This document shows positions 1 to 12,061 of a DNA stretch of 64,000 bases, piece by piece; the stretch's first letter is position 1, and the number at the start of each line of letters is the position of its first letter. Source of the stretch: Diphasiastrum complanatum (Eukaryota > Streptophyta > Lycopodiopsida > Lycopodiales > Lycopodiaceae); NCBI GenBank assembly GCA_029204225.1, contig CM055112.1:1898346-1962345 (forward strand). The letters are read 5' to 3'. The position numbers and the translations under genes are program-made. A model generated the notes under the pieces. The model searched no databases, was not told the DNA's origin, and worked only from the letters and a program-made list of their open reading frames with translations.

Positions 1-1758
1 TTCTTGGTCTGCTAACATTTTGAATCTACAATTGTCTTACTTTTTTCTTATTTTAAACGATGAAACGTAATTTGTTATAGCCAGTGAAAAGTAACGAGAA
101 CAGAAAATCTGGCAGCTTTGAGCCTGCATTGTTGCAGCAGGAAACTATTGTTGTAGAAGAAGGGCAACGTGCTAAAATTCTAGTACTACCTCGTATAGTA
201 ATAGTGGTTGCTCAGGAATCTCCAAAATCCGAACGTAATCTTGAATTATGAAGGTGGCTAACGTAAGGGGTCCGAAGTAGTAGATTCATGTCCATTACTT
301 TTGAAACTTGGAAAAACTTCTCGCTGACAGATGTCTTGTAATTGAGAGCAAATGGAATCGACCAGATGCCGTGCCCTTATAGTGAATCCGTCACATAGCA
401 AGTTGTTTGTAGCATCTCAATATGACTCCAGGAGTTAGCATTTATAAAATTTTGCAGAAACGTTGTCTAGAGAAATTGAAGTCACTAACTTATTTATTAT
501 TATTATTTATCTGAATGCTGGCCAGGCCAAGCTGGAGTACTATTCTTATTAGATTTTGATCAAATAGTTTTCCATGTTTTGGCTGACATCAGTACTTGTA
601 CTTCTCGTGAAAGTTGCTATCTAAATATTTCTAATGGGAACTTCCTTTGATTGAACATTCTTGCAAGTCTAGCTGTTGAATAGGTGATTTGGCTTATTGC
701 ATTGGTGTAAGGGCTTGTATGTACTCAGAACAACATGCATATGTGGTGCGATTATGGACCTTAACGCACACCATTACAGCAATGAACAGTCATATGTTCA
801 AGCAACAATTATGATTATGCAGCTATAAAATACCTGATTGGTTGCATCGTAGTTTTGGCTAAAACAATAAAAATGCTGGAAGTACCAAAAAAATAGCTTG
901 AGAATTACTCCGTTGTTCAAATGAATGCCTAAAATGACAACTACAATGAACTGAATCATGATGTTAACGAATCTTATAAGATTGTCAAAAGAGTGTGGAA
1001 GCATAAATATACTCAATTTTAAAACGGAGAACTTTGAACAACAAAAGTGACAGTATTCCCTCTTTTGACCAAGTAGGAAGTTTTTGACAACATGAGGCTG
1101 ATAAGTTTGATTCACCAATTGTAAAGTGTAATAGATTAGTTTCATCGTATTGAAGAGATGCACTCAGACCATGAACAAGATATTCCAGAACTTCAAACAA
1201 AAATTTCTCTCACATGGTCAAATAGACTTTTAATGATTTGAGACATAAATCTTCAATTTATGAACTATGAAGTGCAGTGCAGTGGTTGCGTGTAGTCATT
1301 GCATAAAGATCCACTCAGGTTGGGAGCAAGTATCATAGGACATGTCATATTCTCGTTTGGTCAAAACTCGACTTTCCAATAACATAATCTAGGCAACCTT
1401 GTCTGATGAATGGGTTGATGCAACGATATAGCTCCGTGTTGGTCCTCCTAGTGTATAGTGAATCTAGTTTGATCAGTAAAGTGACAACTTCGACTACAAC
1501 TGAAAGATTATGTTCGTTTGAAACTCATGCTGTGGTTTTTGGGAACCTCCCTTTGGTGCCTTGATGAGAGAGATTGCAAGCAAGAAACATCAAAACCTGA
1601 TTACTCTCGAGATAGTCATAGTCACATTTTTTTAAGCTTCTACTTTTAAGTTTGAGTTCATTAAAGGCAAGAATGTGATCCTATAGCAACCTGTGGAGAA
1701 ATATTACAAAAATTCTAAGATGTGCCACCCACTTTATCTCTTCCATTCTCCACACCTT
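1..1758. other. Upstream intron or flanking DNA, no recognised gene
   Basis: AT-rich sequence with many stops in all frames apart from one short open stretch (81-251). I looked for the missing N-terminal MCM6 exons here (the acidic leader and the segment before the RFEPYL motif) and did not find them. If they lie upstream of the window, this stretch is part of an MCM6 intron. Confidence 0.5.
81..251 (+). other. Unassigned open frame behind a splice-acceptor-like site
   Basis: An AG at 79-80 is followed by 56 open codons ending in TGA at 249-251. The peptide includes ETIVVEEGQRAKILVLP. I do not recognise it. A frame this long can arise by chance, so it could be a terminal exon of an upstream + strand gene or simply non-coding intron. 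Confidence 0.2.
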
Positions 1759-1766
1759 CTTCAAGT
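1759..1766. repeat. Left 8-bp target-site duplication of the hAT element
   Basis: CTTCAAGT directly precedes the left terminal inverted repeat. The identical octamer follows the right terminus at 13137-13144. Eight-base duplications are typical of hAT transposition. Confidence 0.9.
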
Positions 1767-2729
1767 CATAGTTGCAGCGAATCGCGATTCGCTAGCTTTG
1801 CGATTCGCTGCAGCGAATCGTGAAATATCGCGAAAAAAAAAACCAGAAACCTGATTTCGGGCCTCCTCGCAGACAGAACCGCGCCAGCAGTGGAGGAGGC
1901 AAATTTTTTTTCAGAGAGCTGTGGGCGTCCAATCTTCGCAAGTGAATAGTTGGCAGGCATCTACTCGGCGATACAGAGGTGGTGTGCACGGTGCCGGGTG
2001 GCCTAGAATGCATTTCCACATGCTTGCACAAACTCCTATGACCTCTGTTCTGCCCGTCTATGTCCGTATCACAAATTTCAATTTTCATGCCCTGATTCCA
2101 TACTTTTTAGGGTTTAGGCGTGGACCATCGTGCAAACATCTGCTAGGGGCGCGGTTTAGGCCCACACTGCACTCCTTTATGCCCGCACGGACTCCGACGC
2201 TAACGTTAGTCGCCTGTTATCCCTCATACTGAAATTATTCTATCCCACGCCCTAAACTCATGTTCTTCTTTGGCACTTGATATAATGTGTGAACTGGAAT
2301 CGTTCTGATGTATGCTCTGGTATTTTGAGCTCTATTTGAGCTCGATAATGTTGTTCAATGCAATGTATTTTTTTTCTATTGGACGTTTGCCTGATTATTT
2401 GTTGTTTGCAGGTTTAGGGTCGTGTTGATACGATGCCAGTGCGGGGCCGAGGCCTTTGGGCCGAGGTTGAGCTTACCGACGGGGATGTGGGCACACACCT
2501 TGGCTCAGGCACCCGCAGATGGAGATGCTTGCATTGCGGTGGTCACTTCACGGGATCACTCACCAGGGTTAGGGCTCACTTGCTGCGGGTCAGAGGGCCA
2601 GATGGGCGGACATTGGGCATATTTGATTGCCCTTGGATTTCTGATGAGGATCTGCAGAGGTTGTCTACCATGTACGGGCCCGATACTGCATCACAGGGTT
2701 CTAGACAGGGACAGGTAGCAGGAGCAGCT

Positions 2730-2800
2730 ACAGGCAGGCATGCAGGAGGGCTCACAGGCAGGCAGGTAGGAGGGCTCACAGGCAGGCAGGCAGGCAGGGC
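2730..2800 (+). repeat. CAGG-rich short tandem repeat in the hAT pseudogene
   Basis: Repeats of a CAGGCAGG/GGAGGGCTCA pattern encode GGLTGRQ-like peptide units just after the BED-finger segment. They lie immediately before the 39-bp minisatellite. Confidence 0.8.
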
Positions 2801-2824
2801 CTACCATGGGTATTGGGCCCAGTA

Positions 2825-3018
2825 CATCACGGGCAGGGCATGGTACAGCTGCAGGGCGTAGTACATCACGGGTTGGGCATGGTACAGGTGCAGTGCCTAG
2901 TACATCACGGGCAGAGCATGGTATTGGTGCAAGCCCAATACATCACGGGCAGAGCATGGTACAACTGCAGGGCCCAGTACATCACCGGCAGACCATGGTT
3001 CAGGTGCAGGGCCTAGTA
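2825..3018 (+). repeat. 39-bp minisatellite encoding a 13-residue repeat
   Basis: Five adjacent units start with CATCAC(G/C)GG at 2825, 2864, 2903, 2941 and 2980; a partial unit precedes them. Four units are 39 bp and the third is 38 bp. In frame, units 1-3 read TSRAGHGTAAGRS, TSRVGHGTGAVPS and TSRAEHGIGASP. The missing base in unit 3 shifts the downstream units into another frame (HHGQSMVQLQ). This is one visible cause of transposase inactivation. Confidence 0.9.
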
Positions 3019-5663
3019 CAACACCTTCAGTTCCATCCGCAGGAGCAGTAGGACCATCAGATGAGCATGTTGGTTCAGCAGCAGCGGGTGCTTCTCGACC
3101 CTCCTCCTCGGCAGCAGATGCACCACATGCTTCGGCAGATGTTGCCAGAGAGAGTGACACACCCACGGATCAGCCATCCGTTGGGCATGCTAGACCACGA
3201 GCACCATATATACAGCAGAGAGGGGTTAGGCCCAGGCAGTAGACCCTTGATCGATGTGGCTGGCAGAGAGAGCAGCAGGCCCGTTGCACTCGATTGTGTG
3301 GCCAGTTCTTTTACGAGTGCGACATTGCCTTTGCTGTTGCTGACACTTGGGTGTTCAGGGAGTTCTATGCATAGATGGCGGCCGTGGATGCTACATGGAC
3401 ACCTCCCAGGCGAGAGGCACTGCGAGGCAAGTTGCTTCGTCAGGAGGAGGAGACCATCACGCGGGAGTTGAGTTTCATTCGCTCAGCTTGGCAGCAGTAA
3501 GTAACTTGTCTTTATAATCTCCTTGCATGTGTTTAGGATTTACTGGTGCCGCAATTTTTGCATGTAGCTAATGGGTGTTTTGCGGCAGGTATGGATGCAC
3601 GATATTGAGTGATGGATAGACCGACATTCGTTGGCGATCCGTCATCAATGTCTTGGTTTCTTGCCCGCTTGGCACAGCATTCCTACGTGGTGTGGATGCC
3701 ACTCGAGGTGGTGACGTCATCACAACCGATTTCATATGGGAGGTCATTAGAGATGTTATTGTTGACATCGGGGTTGAGCACGTGGTTCAGGTTGTCACCG
3801 ACAACGCCTCGAACTGCAAGCAGATGGGCGAGATTATGATGAGGGAGCACCCCAACATTGTGTGGACACCCTGTGTTGCACATTGCATAGACTTGCTCAT
3901 CCATGACCTGTGTGCGCTTCCATGGATCAGAGAGGTATAGTTTGTTCTATTTGCTATGCTTTCTTCCTTCGATGTTGCTAACAACGTCTCAACTACTGTC
4001 TAAACTTTTTTACTGGATGTTTGTGTTGCAGATCACTATTACGGCCATGCGCCTGGTCACTTTTGTCACCAGGAAGAGGCGTGTGTTGGCCCTGTTCCGC
4101 ACCTTCTCCACTCTAAACCTGAAGAAGTCCGCACCCACACGCTTTGCGTTTTACTTCTCGGTGCTAGAGCGATTGGTGGTGGTGAAGGACGCATTGCGGC
4201 GGATGGTTTCCAGCGTGGCCTTCCGGGACTTTATAGACCTCCCCGATTCGGCATTTTTCCAGTCCATTGTGTACGGCGACGAGTTTTGGAGAGCTGCTGA
4301 GGAGATTACTGGGATCCTTCTACCCATTTTCAGAGTGCTGCGCCTGGTAGACCGTGAGGGGTGCACCCTCAGTCTCATTTACGAGTTCATGGACCGCATC
4401 GGCGAGGGGATTCTGTTGTCAGCCTTGGACGAGCATAGGTATGACTTTTCAGTGTCTAGTTTGTTGTTTCTCACTCAAGTCTGATGCGTTTCTTTTATGC
4501 TATGGTTTAGTGATTGTTGTAATTCTGCTGCAGGAGGCGCGAGATCTCACGTATATGGGAGGCCAGATGGGACTACTTCCACCGACCCATCCACGCCGTA
4601 GCCCACATGTTGCACCCCTTGTGGCGCTCTACTCGAGAGAGGGACGATCCAGAGCTGCACCGAGGATGGGTGGAGTACACGGAGCGCGTATGGCCCGGAC
4701 CAGGTATGTGTGAGAATTCGGTTGGTAGCAATGTTACTGCAGTATTGTACTCATTGGTAGTGTTTGAATTCGAGGGGTCTTACATGTGCCATGTTTTTCC
4801 TTTTGCCAACAGGTCCGATTCTGGCCAACATTGCAAGCCAGCTGCTCGCATTTGAGCGCTTCCAATTTCCTTTCGATGGAGAGCAGAGTCGGCGGAGTGA
4901 GGATCAGCTGAGGCCCGTTACATGGTGGTGCATCCACGGGCGCAGCACAGGTGACTTGAGGCGATTGTCTGAGAGAGTCCTTGCACAGGATTGTTCAGCA
5001 GGAGCTTGCGAGCGGAATCGGAGCACCTGGGCCTTGTATCACATGCAAAAGAGGAACATGTTGTCCATCGAGCAGTGTATGCGGTTGGTGTTTGTGAACA
5101 CCAATGGCCGTATGCTGAGGCGCACACGAGGAGAGGGTCAGATGCTCGAAGTGAGTCACATCATCACCCCTTTTTTCTCGCTATGCTTTGATGAATTGAT
5201 TTGCTTTCAAAATATGCAGTGAGTTGCACAATACCTGCCTGGCAACATTGTATTGTTTTTGGTTGCAGGTGGACCCTGACACTTGCTTGGTGGATTCGAT
5301 AGCTGCTGCTCCTCGGGCACCATCCACACAGGAGGAGATGGATGATGAGATCCATAGAGAGTTCTACAGACAGGCATAGGCTGACGCACGGGCTTTACGG
5401 CGGCAGAGGAGGATCGAGAGGCAGAGGGAGAGGGCTGAGGAGGGAGATGATGAGGGCTCGGAGGGTGGAGAGATGCTCGGGGCAGACTATGTGGAGGAGG
5501 AGGAGTGGGTTGAGGGAGATACGGAGGAGGACGAGGAGATGTGGGCGGAGGCACAGGGGGATGACCTGGCTGACCTGCTGGTGGACCCTGATGCAGAGAC
5601 AGAGGAGGAGCCAACCATTCCTGCACGTAGGCCTAGGGGGAGACCTAGAGGTTCTGGGAGGGG

Positions 5664-5668
5664 GGGGC
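5664..5668. repeat. Left 5-bp target duplication of Ty3 element 1
   Basis: GGGGC precedes the LTR and recurs at 12062-12066, straight after the other LTR. Confidence 0.9.
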
Positions 5669-6021
5669 TGTAATAGATCCTAACACCACAGTAGGGCAAA
5701 CACTAACTGATCCACCCAACCTTGCCTACTCCCTGATATAGAGTAAGCCCCTCCTAGCCCAGTGTGAGGACTGGTAGCATGCAACTGCCAAGTGTCGGCC
5801 ACGTGGCACTGACGTGGCCGACTGCACGTCGGGACCCAACTGAGGGCCCTATCCTGCTGACATGGTCCCTAAGCTTTCTTAGGCCCGCCATGTCTATGGA
5901 CCGTGCTGGGGCACACTACTCACACTGTCTTGCTGGTCATGTATGTTGGACACGACCCTGACTGTGGTATCTGACCTATCTGTGTTCCCTAGGGTTCGGC
6001 ACTGGTTACGAGCTCGTAACA
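5669..6021 (-). repeat. 3' LTR of Ty3 element 1
   Basis: 353 bp. It ends (+ orientation) with the perfect 16-bp palindrome GTTACGAGCTCGTAAC at 6005-6020. The inner neighbour, 6022-6037, is CTCCCTCCCCCTTAAG, which on the - strand is the polypurine tract. Confidence 0.93.
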
Positions 6022-6032
6022 CTCCCTCCCCC

Positions 6033-9000
6033 TTAAGAACCGTCTTGGTCCTGTAAGACAAAGTCTGGAAAAATCTTGCGAAGGACGCTGCCTCTTTCCC
6101 AAGTGGCATTCTCAACAGGCTGATCATTCCACTTAACCAGATATTCTCGGTATAGAGTATGACGAGTCTGCGTCTCTCTACTGTCAAGAATCTCCTCTGG
6201 TTCATGTGGAGGTTGCTGAGGATCCAATGGGAGAACTAGAACATTGTCCCCTACCAGATTGTCTGATCTGGTTAAGGCTTTTCGTAACTGACTTACATGA
6301 AAGACTGGAAAAACCTTACTGCTGTGTGGGAGTTCTAGTTCATAGGTGACCTCGCCTAGTCTCCTACTGATGGTAAAGGGACCACAATACCTTGGAGACA
6401 ACTTAGCACACACTCCTGATTTGAGGGTTTTAGAGTCGACTGGGACTCTCAAGTAGACTTTCTCACCAGCGGAGAACTGCACATCCCGTCTGTGTGGATC
6501 TGCATAATGCCTGGCTCGATCCTGGGACTGCGTAATGCTACGCTTAGCATGTTATGTCATCTGGTTTAGGTCCTCTAAAATTTTTCTGGCTGCTTCAACT
6601 TTTTCTTGTTTAAACCCTACAGCTGTGGGTGAGCGTGGCTGAAAACCGTACATCAACATAAATGGGCTGTATCTCGTAGCTGAATGTTTGGTACTGTTAT
6701 AAGCAAACTCTAATATCGAGAGATACTCCTCCCAGTTAGTTTGCTTGTTGCTGACGTATGCACGAAGCATATCCTCCAGCACTTGATTTACCCTCTCTGT
6801 TTGACCGTCCGTCTGTGGATGGTCTGAGGTACTCATATTAAGTTTAGTATGGAGATGATGGAATACTGCCCTCCAAAAATTTCCAGTAAACTTATTGTCT
6901 CGGTCGCTGACTATGCCGGAAGGTAGACCGTACAATTTAAATAGCCCGTCTACAAACAACCTCGCTAACTCTGGAGCTCTAACGGTTGTTTTGGTCGGAA
7001 TGAAATGAGCCATTTTGGTCAGACGGTCAACTGTGACCCATATAGCGTCATTACCCTTTTGGGTTTTAGGCAGGCCTACTATAAAATCCATGGAGATACT
7101 CTCCCATTTACCAGCTGGTATTTCTAAGGGATGCAACAACCCTCCTACCATTAAACGCTCAGCTTTGTTTACTTGACATTTCTGGCAACTGGTTACATAC
7201 TGGTGGACGTCCTTTTTCATACTGGGCCAAAAAAATTGCCTACGAAGAAGCTCATAGGTCTTCTGTATGCCTGGGTGTCCCGCACTAGGATTGTCATGAC
7301 ATTCATATAGGACCTACTGCTATAATCCTCTGAATTGGGGACACATACTCTATCTCTATAGAGCAAGTACTCATCCTGAATGGAATACTGTTTCCATTTG
7401 AATCCTTGAGTCAACTGACCCTCAACCACTGGGGTTTGCTTGGGTAATACAGGCTCAGAATCCTCAACGTCATCTGACGACGTATACTCGGACTCATTAT
7501 CATCCTCAACGGAAGCTGCCGTATTCTTGGATGAACTGGCACCAGCCCCGGGAACTGGTTCTGGAGTCTGTAACTGTCTGTTCTGGACTGAGTTCCAGAT
7601 AATAGAGAAGAATGCATCATGCTGGCATTTCCCTCTCAAGGACTCGAGTAACTCATTACGAATCTGAGTAAAACTCAGCTCGTTTATCATAGGCATTCTG
7701 CTAAGGGCATCTGCTACTGTATTGAATTTTCCACGCCTATATCTGATAGACATGTCAAACTCTTGCATCAACTCTGCCCAACGAGCTTTCCGACCTCTAA
7801 GCTCAGGTTGATTGCAAAGGTATCTGAGACTCTCATGGTCTGTCAGGACCTCAAAGTTGGCACCATACAAATAATGCCTCCAAGTCTTAAGGGCATGGAC
7901 TATAGAAAAGAGTTCCTTTTCATAGGCACTGTACCTAGTCTGAGCTGGCTCGAGTTTTTTATTCTCGAATGCAACTGGTCGTCCACCCTGAGTTAGCACA
8001 ACACCTACTGCAAAGTCGCTAGCATCTGTTTCGACCACAAATGGCTGATTGGGGTCGACGACTTTTAAAACTGGTGCTGTAGCTAAGGCTGTTTTGAGAG
8101 CATCAAAGCTCTCCTGTTGTGCGGACTCCCAAATGAACTCCTTTCCCTTCCCCTTAAGAAGATTTGTCATGGGAACTGCCATCTGAGCATATTCCTTGAC
8201 AAATCGTCTATAATATCCCGCCAAACCAAGAAAGATCTGAAGTTCCAAAATATTTTGAGGTCTCAGCCAACTGAGTATGGCTTTAACCTTATTTGGGTCC
8301 ATCTTAATCCCATCTGAAGAGATAATGTGACCCAAATATGCTACTTCTTCAACGAAGAATTCACACTTGGATTGTTTAGCATAGAGCTTATGCTTTCTGA
8401 GCAGTCGAAACACCTTTCTGAGGTGTTTTAGATGCTCCTTCCTCGTTTTGTTGTAAACGAGGATGTCATCTAAAAATACGACTACAAACGTACCCAAGTA
8501 TGGTCTGAGGACACTGTTCATCAAGGTCATAAAGGTAGCTGGAGCATTTGTGAGCCCAAATGGCATCACCTTAAACTCATAATGACCGTGACGAGTCCTA
8601 AAAGTTGTTTTCGAGACATCTTCCGATTTTATACGGACTTGATGATATCCCGATCTGAGGTCTATTTTGCTGAAAAACTTAGCCCCGTCGAGTTGGTCAA
8701 ACAACTCGTCTGCCCGAGGCATAGGGTATTTATTCTTAATTGTGACTTTATTGAGGGCTTTGTAATCTACGCAAAGACGCATAGACCCCTCTTTCTTTTT
8801 CACCAATAGGACTGGTGAGGCCCACTGAACTATTGGTCTGAATTTGGCCTTTCCGAAGATAATCTGTTAACTGCCTAGTTATTTTTTCATCCTCTGTTCG
8901 GCTGACCCGATACGGAGGTTTAGAAACAGGTGCTGTACCTGGTACTAGGTTTATTACATGATCTACCTCTCTGCTAGGTGGTAAACCATGTGGCAAATCT

Positions 9001-10794
9001 TTAGGAAAAACATCTTCAAATTTAGACAATAAAGTTTCAAATTTACTGATTTTCTGCTGTATAGAACTGGAAATAGAAACTTCAGGAATAAACTGAAAGT
9101 CACATAAGAATACCTGATGGTCTTCGTCTCCGATTAGCTGACAAAGCTCTGAATTGCAGACCATAGGACTGTTGGGAACATCATGCTCCCCATGCAACTG
9201 GATCTCTCGGCCTTTATGCTGAAAGCTAAGAGTGTTCTCCTGATAGTTTTTGTGGAGGGAAGGTCCTAAACTGTAGAGCCAATCTCTCCCGAGAACAATA
9301 TCTGTGCGATCCAGGTGCATTATCTGAAAGTTTATTTCATCTTGGTACCCTTGAATACCAAGATTCAAATTACTTACCATAGTTTCCCATATTTTTTTAT
9401 CTTCACCCTTAGCTAATGAAACTATGTACCTATGCTGACTAGGTACTTTTGGTAGTTTAAGCTTTTTAACCAGGGTGTAGTTGATGAAATTATGGGTTGC
9501 CCCATCATCAACCATAACTCTTACTGACTGGTTACCAACTTTCCCATGCATACGTACTAGGTCATGCGGCCCAAAGCTGAAGGGTCTCGCTAGCATTGCA
9601 GAGGTCAGCTGGCAACAATGTTCATGATCTTCATGATACACTTTGATCTTGGAAGCTGTCGAGTCACTGGGGAAACATACAGTCCGAACAAGATGAACTT
9701 GTTTTTTATCTCTCTTATCTTTTTTAGTGAAAGGCCCCTTGGGACACTGTCTGACTGTGTGTCCCTTGCCCATACACACAAAGCACAAACGTTCTTGTTT
9801 GGCTTTCTCAAAATCATCTGGTTTTAAGGGCTGTATGAGTGAAGGGCGTTTCTGAGGAGCTTCACCTTTAAATTTATCTTCTTTCTTTCTTTTTAAAAAT
9901 CTCTTTTTAAATCGAAAGTCTTTTTGAGGAGGCTGCTTAGAAAGTGGTTGCTGTCTCGCCCTCTTCCTACCCACTGAATCATCATAGATTTGAGCATATC
10001 TGAGAGCTTGCTCAAGGGTAGTAGGCGAGTTTCTCTGGACCTCTACTTTATATTCATCTTTGAGGCCATGGACAAATCCCCTTATTTTCTGATAATTAAT
10101 CTTTAAAATTGCTTCTCGATACTGCGAGATATATTGGATGAGGGATTTGTCCATTACTGTTCTTTCCCAGGCTCTATCAAGTTCATTTTCTGGTAGAAAT
10201 TCTCTTAGGAAAGCTTCTTCAAAAGCTTTCCATGACGGGGAGTCTGCCCAGTCTCCTGGGGATTTAACCACCACTTATAGGCCATAGGCCCCAAGGAAAG
10301 ACTGGCCTCAATAGCTTGCAAATGGTCAGGGGTCTGTTAAGAGCATGAATGTTCTTCCATTTGCTGAGGAAGGTTTGTAGAATGTCTGCATTTCTATCCT
10401 TCTCTTCCCCATTAAAAGTAGGAGGCTTTAAATCTTTAAAAACACTGGGGTGAGACCGTAAAGTCTCACCCGAAACTGATGGAAGTGGAGAAGGGGATAA
10501 CTGAGAAGTGGAGGGAAGACTTCCTTTCGCGGAACTCAAAATCAAGCTTTTGAGTTCGGCGAACGAGTCGTCCACACTGGACTTGAAATTTGCTAATGCC
10601 AACTTCAGTTCATCTACTTCTGTTACCAACTGGAGAAACTGCTCCTTGGTAACCAGTTCGTCGAGTTCTTCGGCGAACTGTTCCTGTTCTTCCAATTCCA
10701 TTGGTTCCTTCGCTTTTCTGTAAGCCAAGGCTTCTGTTTCAAGTTCGTCGAAGCCTCTCTCCGGGGGTTGATTAGGTCCCTGAGGAGTGGTCAT
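6033..10794 (-). pseudogene. Ty3 gag-pol polyprotein of copy 1, disrupted
   Basis: Read on the - strand from ATG 10794. The gag start runs to 10264, then gag/zinc knuckle ([14 protein letters not shown]) and protease ([12 protein letters not shown]) in 10274-8748. Reverse transcriptase ([28 protein letters not shown]) and RNase H ([12 protein letters not shown]) lie in 8806-7217, integrase ([18 protein letters not shown]) in 7220-6552 and the chromodomain tail ([16 protein letters not shown]) in 6482-6033. Against copy 2, lesions include a 1-bp loss near 10338, a frame change near 8800, a 1-bp loss near 7320 and a nonsense codon at 6549-6551. No intact polyprotein can be made from this copy. 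Confidence 0.92.
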
Positions 10795-11690
10795 CTTCAG
10801 AACTGAAAGAGAGCTACCTTAATTTCTGAAGGAAAAAAAAGTCTAAAAGACTAATTTACAACTGTACAAGGGAAAGGAACGATGACTTAGCTGTTTCTGA
10901 GGACTGTACTTCCACAGAGAGAATCAAGAAAAGCCCTTTCAGCTCTTCCTCCACTGCTTTCAGATCTTTTGTCCGGAAAAATCAGAGATCAGGGTACCAA
11001 GAAAAAGAAACAAACTTCTGATTGTGTTGACCCCTTCCCTCGCTGTCTGAGGTGTATACTTTTTGCTCCAAAATTTCTGTTTTAGAACCCGAAAACAGCT
11101 GCAAACTTGTGGTTTCTGCCAAAGACCTTCCTCGCTGCCAGGGTAGTGGTCAATCTGTCTTCAAAATCAGATTTGAAGAGTTGAAAACGGTGGAAAAAAT
11201 CTGATTTGGGTCTTTGAGGACCCTTGCTGTCTGTCTTCCAGAATTGTGGCTCCAAAAAATCGGGATTTGGGGCCTAACTTCCCTGGAAAATTCTGATTTG
11301 AAGTGTGCTCCTCCCTCGCTGCCAGGCAAGTAGCCTCCCTGCTCAAAATCCGTACGATTTGAGGCTCACCTCTCTTGCAAAAGGTCAGATGCTTCAAGAA
11401 CCCACAGCGCTGGATCTGTATATTTCTCCCTCTCCAGAATCCGCTCAGATCTTAGTAATTTCCTCCTGTAAATCAGAACTAGATCATCTATACTACAACG
11501 ATGGATCTATGCTACAGTAGAGTTCTGATTCTTTCCTTAGATGGCTTGGAATTACACTGAAATTTCCAGGTTAGATAGCTGACTCTACAACGATTTCTCT
11601 CCTCTAAGCCTTTCTGAAAATCTCCAAGATCTTTCCTATCTTCTGATAGCTTTCTCTACTGCTGCTCCTGAACTTCCTAGGATGGAGATG
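10795..11690 (-). other. 5' leader of Ty3 element 1
   Basis: Untranslated stretch between the primer-binding site and gag on the - strand. It holds degenerate repeats around CCTCGCTGCCAG and AAAATC(A/C)GATTTGA-like words. The part at about 10900-11560 does not align by eye to the corresponding leader of copy 2, although the flanking coding DNA is very similar. Confidence 0.7.
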
Positions 11691-11702
11691 GCTCTGATAC
11701 CA
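11691..11702 (-). other. Primer-binding site of Ty3 element 1
   Basis: The - strand reads TGGTATCAGAGC, complementary to the 3' end of plant initiator-Met tRNA, one base inside the 5' LTR. Confidence 0.9.
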
Positions 11703-11703
11703 G

Positions 11704-12061
11704 TGTAATAGATCCTAACACCACAGTAGGGCAAACACTAACTGATCCACCCAACCTTGCCTACTCCCTGATATAGAGTAAGCCCCTCCTAGCCCAGTGT
11801 AAGGACTGGTAGCATGCAACTGCCAAGTGTCGGCCACGTGGCACTGACGTGGCCGACTGCACGTCGGGACCCAACTGAGGGCCCTATCCTGCTGACAGGG
11901 TCCCTAAGCTGTGTTAGGCCCGCCATGGCTATGGACCGTGCTGGGGCACACTCCTCACACTGTCTTGCCCTGTTGGTCATGTACGCTGGACACGACCCTG
12001 ACTGTGGTATCTGACCTATCTGTGTTCCCTAGGGTTCGGCACTGGTTACGAGCTCATAACA
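11704..12061 (-). repeat. 5' LTR of Ty3 element 1
   Basis: 358 bp, starting TGTAATAGATCC and ending CTCATAACA in + orientation. The terminal palindrome seen in the other LTRs is broken here by one G-to-A change. The GGGGC target duplication follows at 12062-12066. Confidence 0.93.

Larger units (their letters stand above)
2433..5668 (+). pseudogene. hAT transposase pseudogene, N-terminal and central part
   Basis: A DNA-binding transposase of the BED-finger/DUF659/hAT-dimerisation type, broken. From ATG 2433 the peptide has a BED-like finger (WRCLHCGGHF ... RVRAHLLRV ... DCP). A low-complexity repeat region and a segment with an in-frame stop near 3370 follow (CDIAFAVADTWVFREFY). The DUF659-like core lies in 3589-3939 (VTDNASNCKQMGEIM and PCVAHCIDLL), and further segments at about 4032-4440 and 4535-4703 (HRPIHAVAHMLHP type). 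The dimerisation region is in 4813-5150 (CSAGACERNRSTWAL). An acidic tail (5269-5668) has a nonsense TAG at 5377-5379. The pieces are separated by intron-like gaps with GT/AG borders. Lesions include a frameshift near 3650, one in the repeat region and the stops above. The frame is then cut by the Ty3 insertion at 5669. Confidence 0.85.
5669..12061 (-). mobile_element. Ty3/gypsy chromovirus, copy 1, inserted in the hAT element
   Basis: A full-length LTR retrotransposon on the - strand. LTRs at 5669-6021 and 11704-12061 both run TG...CA in + orientation, with GGGGC target duplications. A primer-binding site matching initiator-Met tRNA lies next to the 5' LTR, and a purine-rich tract next to the 3' LTR. 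Coding order on the - strand is gag, protease, reverse transcriptase, RNase H, integrase, chromodomain. The LTRs differ by about nine substitutions and one 5-bp indel by eye, so this copy is older than copy 2. Its polyprotein is broken in several places. Confidence 0.95.

Noticed and set aside
798..1200. Two overlapping - strand frames
   Set aside because: No recognisable motif, AT-rich hydrophobic translation, no splice or start context.
2825..3018. Regular direct repeats that could suggest a CRISPR array
   Set aside because: Units are contiguous with no spacers, encode peptide repeats within a transposase gene, and the genome is plant nuclear.
5207..5626. - strand proline-rich frame
   Set aside because: It is antisense to the acidic, GA-rich hAT transposase tail, with compositional openness only.
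7411..8809. Frames on the + strand across Ty3 element 1 (and the same at 40156-41526)
   Set aside because: They are complementary to the RT/RNase H coding strand and appear in both copies as shadows.
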